From contig NZ_JAAHHS010000043.1 in the NCBI RefSeq assembly GCF_010692395.1, positions 1 to 34,378 on the forward strand: DNA of 34,378 nucleotides, in the 5' to 3' direction. Source of the stretch: Moorena sp. SIO3H5. Its GTDB lineage: Bacteria > Cyanobacteriota > Cyanobacteriia > Cyanobacteriales > Coleofasciculaceae. The first letter of the stretch is position 1, and the number at the start of each line of letters is the position of its first letter. Below the pieces are notes generated by a model. That model saw only the letters and a list, made by a program, of their open reading frames with translations. It had not been told where the DNA came from and did not search any database. Shown here piece by piece: positions 31,501 to 34,378 of this stretch. A program made the position numbers and the translations under genes.

Positions 31501-31776
31501 CACAGGCATCTTGCCTGTGACAAACGGGAGTAGTTGTGTGGCACAGGCATCTTGGCTGTGACAAACGGGAGTAGTTGTGTGGCACAGGCATCTTGGCTGT
31601 GACAAACGGGAATAGTTGTGTGGAACAGGCATCTTGCTTGTTAAAGAAATATTGATCACAGGCAAGATGCCTGTTCTACCAATTGATCACAGGCCAGATG
31701 CCTGTTCTACCAATTGATCACAGGCCAGATGCCTGTTCCACCAATTGATCACAGGCCAGATGCCTGTTCCACTAAG
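31501..31776. repeat. Double array: 4 x 41 bp followed by 4 x 31 bp in inverse orientation
   Basis: The first array has period 41 (CACAGGCATCTTG at 31501, 31542, 31583, and a variant at 31624) with spacer TGACAAACGGGAGTAGTTG. The second has period 31 (TTGATCACAGG at 31652, 31683, 31714, 31745) with CAGATGCCTGTTC. The shared core ACAGGCATCTTGCCTGT is a palindrome, and the two arrays face each other, so a giant cruciform or RNA hairpin can form. A lone core copy is at 30884. Confidence 0.9.
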
Positions 31777-31937
31777 ATCCTATTCCCGATTCCCTATGGT
31801 ATATAATAGTCACTAAAATTGGTATAATTAAAACTAACCTTCGGGGAGCATCATAGTGTCAAAAGGTTGCTGGGCTTAGGGTCTAGCGACAATATCTTCA
31901 TATATTGACCTTACTAACTCCGTGGGAAACTATCACC
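31777..31937. other. Upstream region of the HEAT-NACHT gene
   Basis: AT-rich. TATAAT occurs at 31823-31828 (GGTATAATTA), a possible -10 without a convincing -35. No gene is seen. Confidence 0.4.
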
Positions 31938-34378
31938 ATGCCCCATAGAGGCGATGCCAACCGCCCAAAGCTTTTCCCTATCGTTAAGACTGTTGTTACC
32001 CAGTGCCTATGTTATTTCTTAGCACTGCTAGTAGCAGTATTTTTGATTGTTAACGGGAGTCACGCTCACCCATCGATTTACTCTCACGAATCACACCCTG
32101 AGCCAGAATCGTGGCAGCTCAAGGGGATTGTAGCAGCACTGAAGGACCCCGATCCCGAGGTATGGGTTAAAGCTTTCGAGAAATTGTCTAACTATAAATT
32201 AGATCAACTCAAGCCCCCCCTTGAGATTCCTAACGACAGAATTGAGCAGATTGCAGAGTTATTGATCTATGAGAATCAAGACAAGTCCATTCAGTCCAAA
32301 GTCCTTGCTAGTGCGGTAAAAGCTCTGGGTCAGATGGCAGCAGCGGCCTCTCAGTACATTCCTCAAATTGCCAAACTTTTAACCCACTCAGATACTGATG
32401 TCCGTCGTAGTGCGGCATATGCTCTGGGGAACATGGGAGCAGCAGCATCTGAGGTAGCTCCCCAAATTGCCAAACTTTTAACCCACTCAGATACTGATGT
32501 CCGTCGTAGTGCGGCAGAAGCTCTGGGGCAGATGGGAGTAGCTAAAGACTACGCTCCCCAAATCGTGAAACATTTAACCGACTCAAATCGGACTGTCTAT
32601 TATTATTATTATAGTTATAGTGCGGCATCGGGTCTGGGGCAGATGGGAGCAGCCGCCTCTGAGTACGCTCCCCAAATTGCCAAACTTTTAACCCACTCAG
32701 ATGATCATGTCCGTGCTAATGCGGCATATGCTCTGGCGCTGATGGGAGCAGCCCCCTCTGAGTACGCTCCCCAAATTGCCAAACTTTTAACCCACTCAGA
32801 TGATCATGTCCGTTATAGTGCGGCAGAAGCTCTGGGTAATATGGGAGCAGCCGCCTCTGAGTACGCTCCCCAAATTGCCAAACTTTTAACCCACTCAGAT
32901 GATCATGTCCGTGCTAGTGCGGCAGAAGCTCTGGGTCAGATGGGAGCAGCTGCCTCTGAGTACGCTCCTCAAATTGCCAAACTTTTAACTGATCCAGATA
33001 CCTTTGATAACTCCGTTGGTTATACTGCAGCACAAGCTCTGGAGCAGATGGGATCATTAGAGGTAAAAGACTTACTTTATGTATTGAATGAAGTTTACCG
33101 GTACCAGCGAGAAGCACCAAGCTTACGTTTTCTGGCCTATTTCCTCAGTGGGGGGGAAAAAGACTCACTGCTCTTAATCAAGTGGCTGGGCTCACCTAAG
33201 GAATATCCCCATGAAATTCGGGACGTCAATCACCAAGAAGGGTTGGAAGTTCTCAACCTATTTGCCGACATCTGGGAAGATACCCAACCTCTGTCTAAAC
33301 TGCGCAAAGACTTAGAAAGGCAGATTGCCATAGTTGTTGACAAGGTGAACTGGAAACAAGCAGATATGGATCTGCTTAAGAAACACTACAAAAATCTTAA
33401 GTCTATAGACTCCCAACTTGCTGCGGACGTCAAAGCCAAAATTATTACCTTAGAACGACAGCACTGGTTTCTGATTGGGTTTAAGGTTTGGCTCATCCAT
33501 GTCAGTTGCTGGTTGTTTGTGATCATCATTTATCCTCGTTCTGCCCAAGTCCAAGCCCTAATCTGGGACTGGAAATTTCGCACCATTGTGGGCTTAGGCT
33601 ATATCAGCATCGCTCTGACCTGGATTCCCTGGTTGCGCTACCGATTACTGGCTCCCTTCCGTCAGGTGTTGGTGGCTGATGCTAGTTTAGATAGCTTTGA
33701 TCCCCAGGCTTACTTTCCGGACTCTCACGTTAAGATTAGACAAGCCACCCATACTCAACCGATTCAAACTGCCATTGGCCAACTCCAGTCTCCCGTGGTT
33801 CTGGTCGGGGAATCGGGACTGGGCAAGTCCATGTTTCTAAGGAATCTAGTCAAAACCTCCGGGCGGCTGGCGGTGTACCTGCCAGCTAGCGAATGTGCCG
33901 GTGGTGTGGTGGAAGCGATTCAAGCTAAATTGCCCATCGCTGCCCATGACCCATTATTCCTACAAAGCCTGATTAACTACAATACCCTAGATATTTGCAT
34001 TGACGGACTCAATGAAGTCAGCCCGGACACCAGGGCTACCATTAATACCTTTGTGGAGCATCACGTCCAGGGGCATATTATCCTCACCACCCAACCCTTG
34101 GAATGGACACCCCCAGCTACGGCCAAAACCTACGTGTTGCAACCCCTGAAGCGCCAGCAAATTGCTGAGTTCCTCACCTCTCGCCAAGGGATTTTGCCGG
34201 AGGATGCCCCGGTATCGGGTGTGGCCTACGAGCAAGCCTGTGACGACTATCTGGCCAGCCAACTCCAGCAAACCCAATCGAAACAGGAGTTAGCGGCAGT
34301 ACGTCGGTTTCTGTCCAATCCCATGGATTTGACCTTGGTGGCGCAACTGTTGGCCCAGGGCAAAGACCCGGATTTGCT
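31938..34378 (+). CDS. HEAT-repeat NACHT-type STAND ATPase (3' end outside window)
   Basis: The frame opens at the ATG at 31938 and stays open to the end of the window (813 codons). An N-terminal hydrophobic segment (about 17-40: VVTQCLCYFLALLVAVFLIV) is followed by HEAT/PBS-lyase-like repeats (about 60-375), seven of them 33-residue units of the form EYAPQIAKLLTHSDDHVR-xSAAEALGQMGAAAS. A linker comes next, then two transmembrane helices (around 515-560: FKVWLIHVSCWLFVIIIYP; TIVGLGYISIALTWIPW). A NACHT-like ATPase follows with Walker A VGESGLGKS (about 623-631), Walker B LDICIDGLNEV, and sensor-like IILTTQPLEW. STAND proteins of this kind act as conflict or signalling switches. Here the repeats would face the periplasm if the first helix inserts, an unusual arrangement. 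Effector and C-terminal domains are not visible. Confidence 0.85.
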   Translation, partial: MPHRGDANRPKLFPIVKTVVTQCLCYFLALLVAVFLIVNGSHAHPSIYSHESHPEPESWQLKGIVAALKDPDPEVWVKAFEKLSNYKLDQLKPPLEIPNDRIEQIAELLIYENQDKSIQSKVLASAVKALGQMAAAASQYIPQIAKLLTHSDTDVRRSAAYALGNMGAAASEVAPQIAKLLTHSDTDVRRSAAEALGQMGVAKDYAPQIVKHLTDSNRTVYYYYYSYSAASGLGQMGAAASEYAPQIAKLLTHSDDHVRANAAYALALMGAAPSEYAPQIAKLLTHSDDHVRYSAAEALGNMGAAASEYAPQIAKLLTHSDDHVRASAAEALGQMGAAASEYAPQIAKLLTDPDTFDNSVGYTAAQALEQMGSLEVKDLLYVLNEVYRYQREAPSLRFLAYFLSGGEKDSLLLIKWLGSPKEYPHEIRDVNHQEGLEVLNLFADIWEDTQPLSKLRKDLERQIAIVVDKVNWKQADMDLLKKHYKNLKSIDSQLAADVKAKIITLERQHWFLIGFKVWLIHVSCWLFVIIIYPRSAQVQALIWDWKFRTIVGLGYISIALTWIPWLRYRLLAPFRQVLVADASLDSFDPQAYFPDSHVKIRQATHTQPIQTAIGQLQSPVVLVGESGLGKSMFLRNLVKTSGRLAVYLPASECAGGVVEAIQAKLPIAAHDPLFLQSLINYNTLDICIDGLNEVSPDTRATINTFVEHHVQGHIILTTQPLEWTPPATAKTYVLQPLKRQQIAEFLTSRQGILPEDAPVSGVAYEQACDDYLASQLQQTQSKQELAAVRRFLSNPMDLTLVAQLLAQGKDPDL
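32331..33060 (+). repeat. 99-bp coding repeats of the HEAT domain, with a TAT expansion
   Basis: The block CAAATTGCCAAACTTTTAAC starts at 32364, 32463, 32673, 32772, 32871 and 32970 (spacing 99 bp), with a diverged unit at 32559. The interval 32559-32673 is 114 bp because of a (TAT)5 run near 32598-32612 that encodes consecutive tyrosines. Units are nearly identical in DNA. Confidence 0.92.

Noticed and set aside
31319..31665. Minus-strand ORFs rich in Cys and His (CHTT type)
   Set aside because: The periodic residues come from the 41-bp repeats; the supported gene is on the plus strand at 31321-31500.
31501..31776. CRISPR array
   Set aside because: The repeats are regularly spaced and palindromic, but the intervening sequences are also identical and the period changes from 41 to 31. 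There are no unique spacers and no cas genes.

Overview
The window looks like chromosomal DNA from a large-genome filamentous cyanobacterium. The HIP1 octamer GCGATCGC recurs (e.g. near 404, 917, 2436, 2619, 14607, 19901). The proteins are typical of the group (DUF928, DUF760, CHASE2 cyclase, DUF4114/Big_9 surface protein, HEAT-NACHT, trypsin/NB-ARC conflict genes). The intergenic DNA is full of 7-bp tandem repeats and GGCC-centred palindromes. A Moorena/Lyngbya-like Oscillatoriales is my best guess, but that is inference. About a third of the window is repeat-rich non-coding DNA.

Layout. 1-3.6 kb is ordinary: the 3' end of a DUF928 gene, an ExoD-family membrane protein, DUF760, and a likely ABC ATPase-scpB operon. 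3.6-7.25 kb is repeat-rich and holds a two-domain protein (transthyretin-like plus a probable serine beta-lactamase-like fold) and a two-TM SLATT-like protein. 7.25-12.25 kb is a two-gene operon: a trypsin-like protease and a 1300-aa NB-ARC/TPR STAND ATPase. Their N-terminal domains resemble each other (effector-associated domain type), and the ATPase ends in a cold-shock/OB-like domain. 12.57-14.11 kb is an IS200/IS605-type element with an intact TnpB and a divergent ribbon-helix-helix gene. 15-20 kb carries a membrane Ser/Thr kinase, a second DUF928 gene, and a CHASE2 class III cyclase with a PilZ-like tail. 20.67-22.86 kb is a bufferin-type RiPP operon (DUF2282 precursor, DUF692/MNIO, DUF2063). 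It is followed by tRNA relics and a second TnpB element, which is frameshifted and riddled with palindromic repeats. 24.6-30.2 kb has an SGNH-like membrane protein and a 1228-aa secreted repeat protein bracketed by two copies of a MITE-like element, one with a perfect 9-bp target duplication. 30.2-31.9 kb is a repeat graveyard with one hidden 59-aa gene. The window ends inside a HEAT-repeat/NACHT STAND protein.

How it fits together. The strongest candidate for an under-described system is the protease/STAND pair at 7.25-12.25 kb: a proposed sensor-switch (TPR + NB-ARC + OB domain) recruiting a protease effector through matching N-terminal adaptor domains. It resembles the NTP-dependent conflict systems described for multicellular bacteria, and it sits near a SLATT-like protein and a HEAT-NACHT gene. 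The second story is repeat dynamics: a palindromic repeat has entered one transposon four times, including the loops of both end hairpins, and MITEs flank a surface-protein gene.
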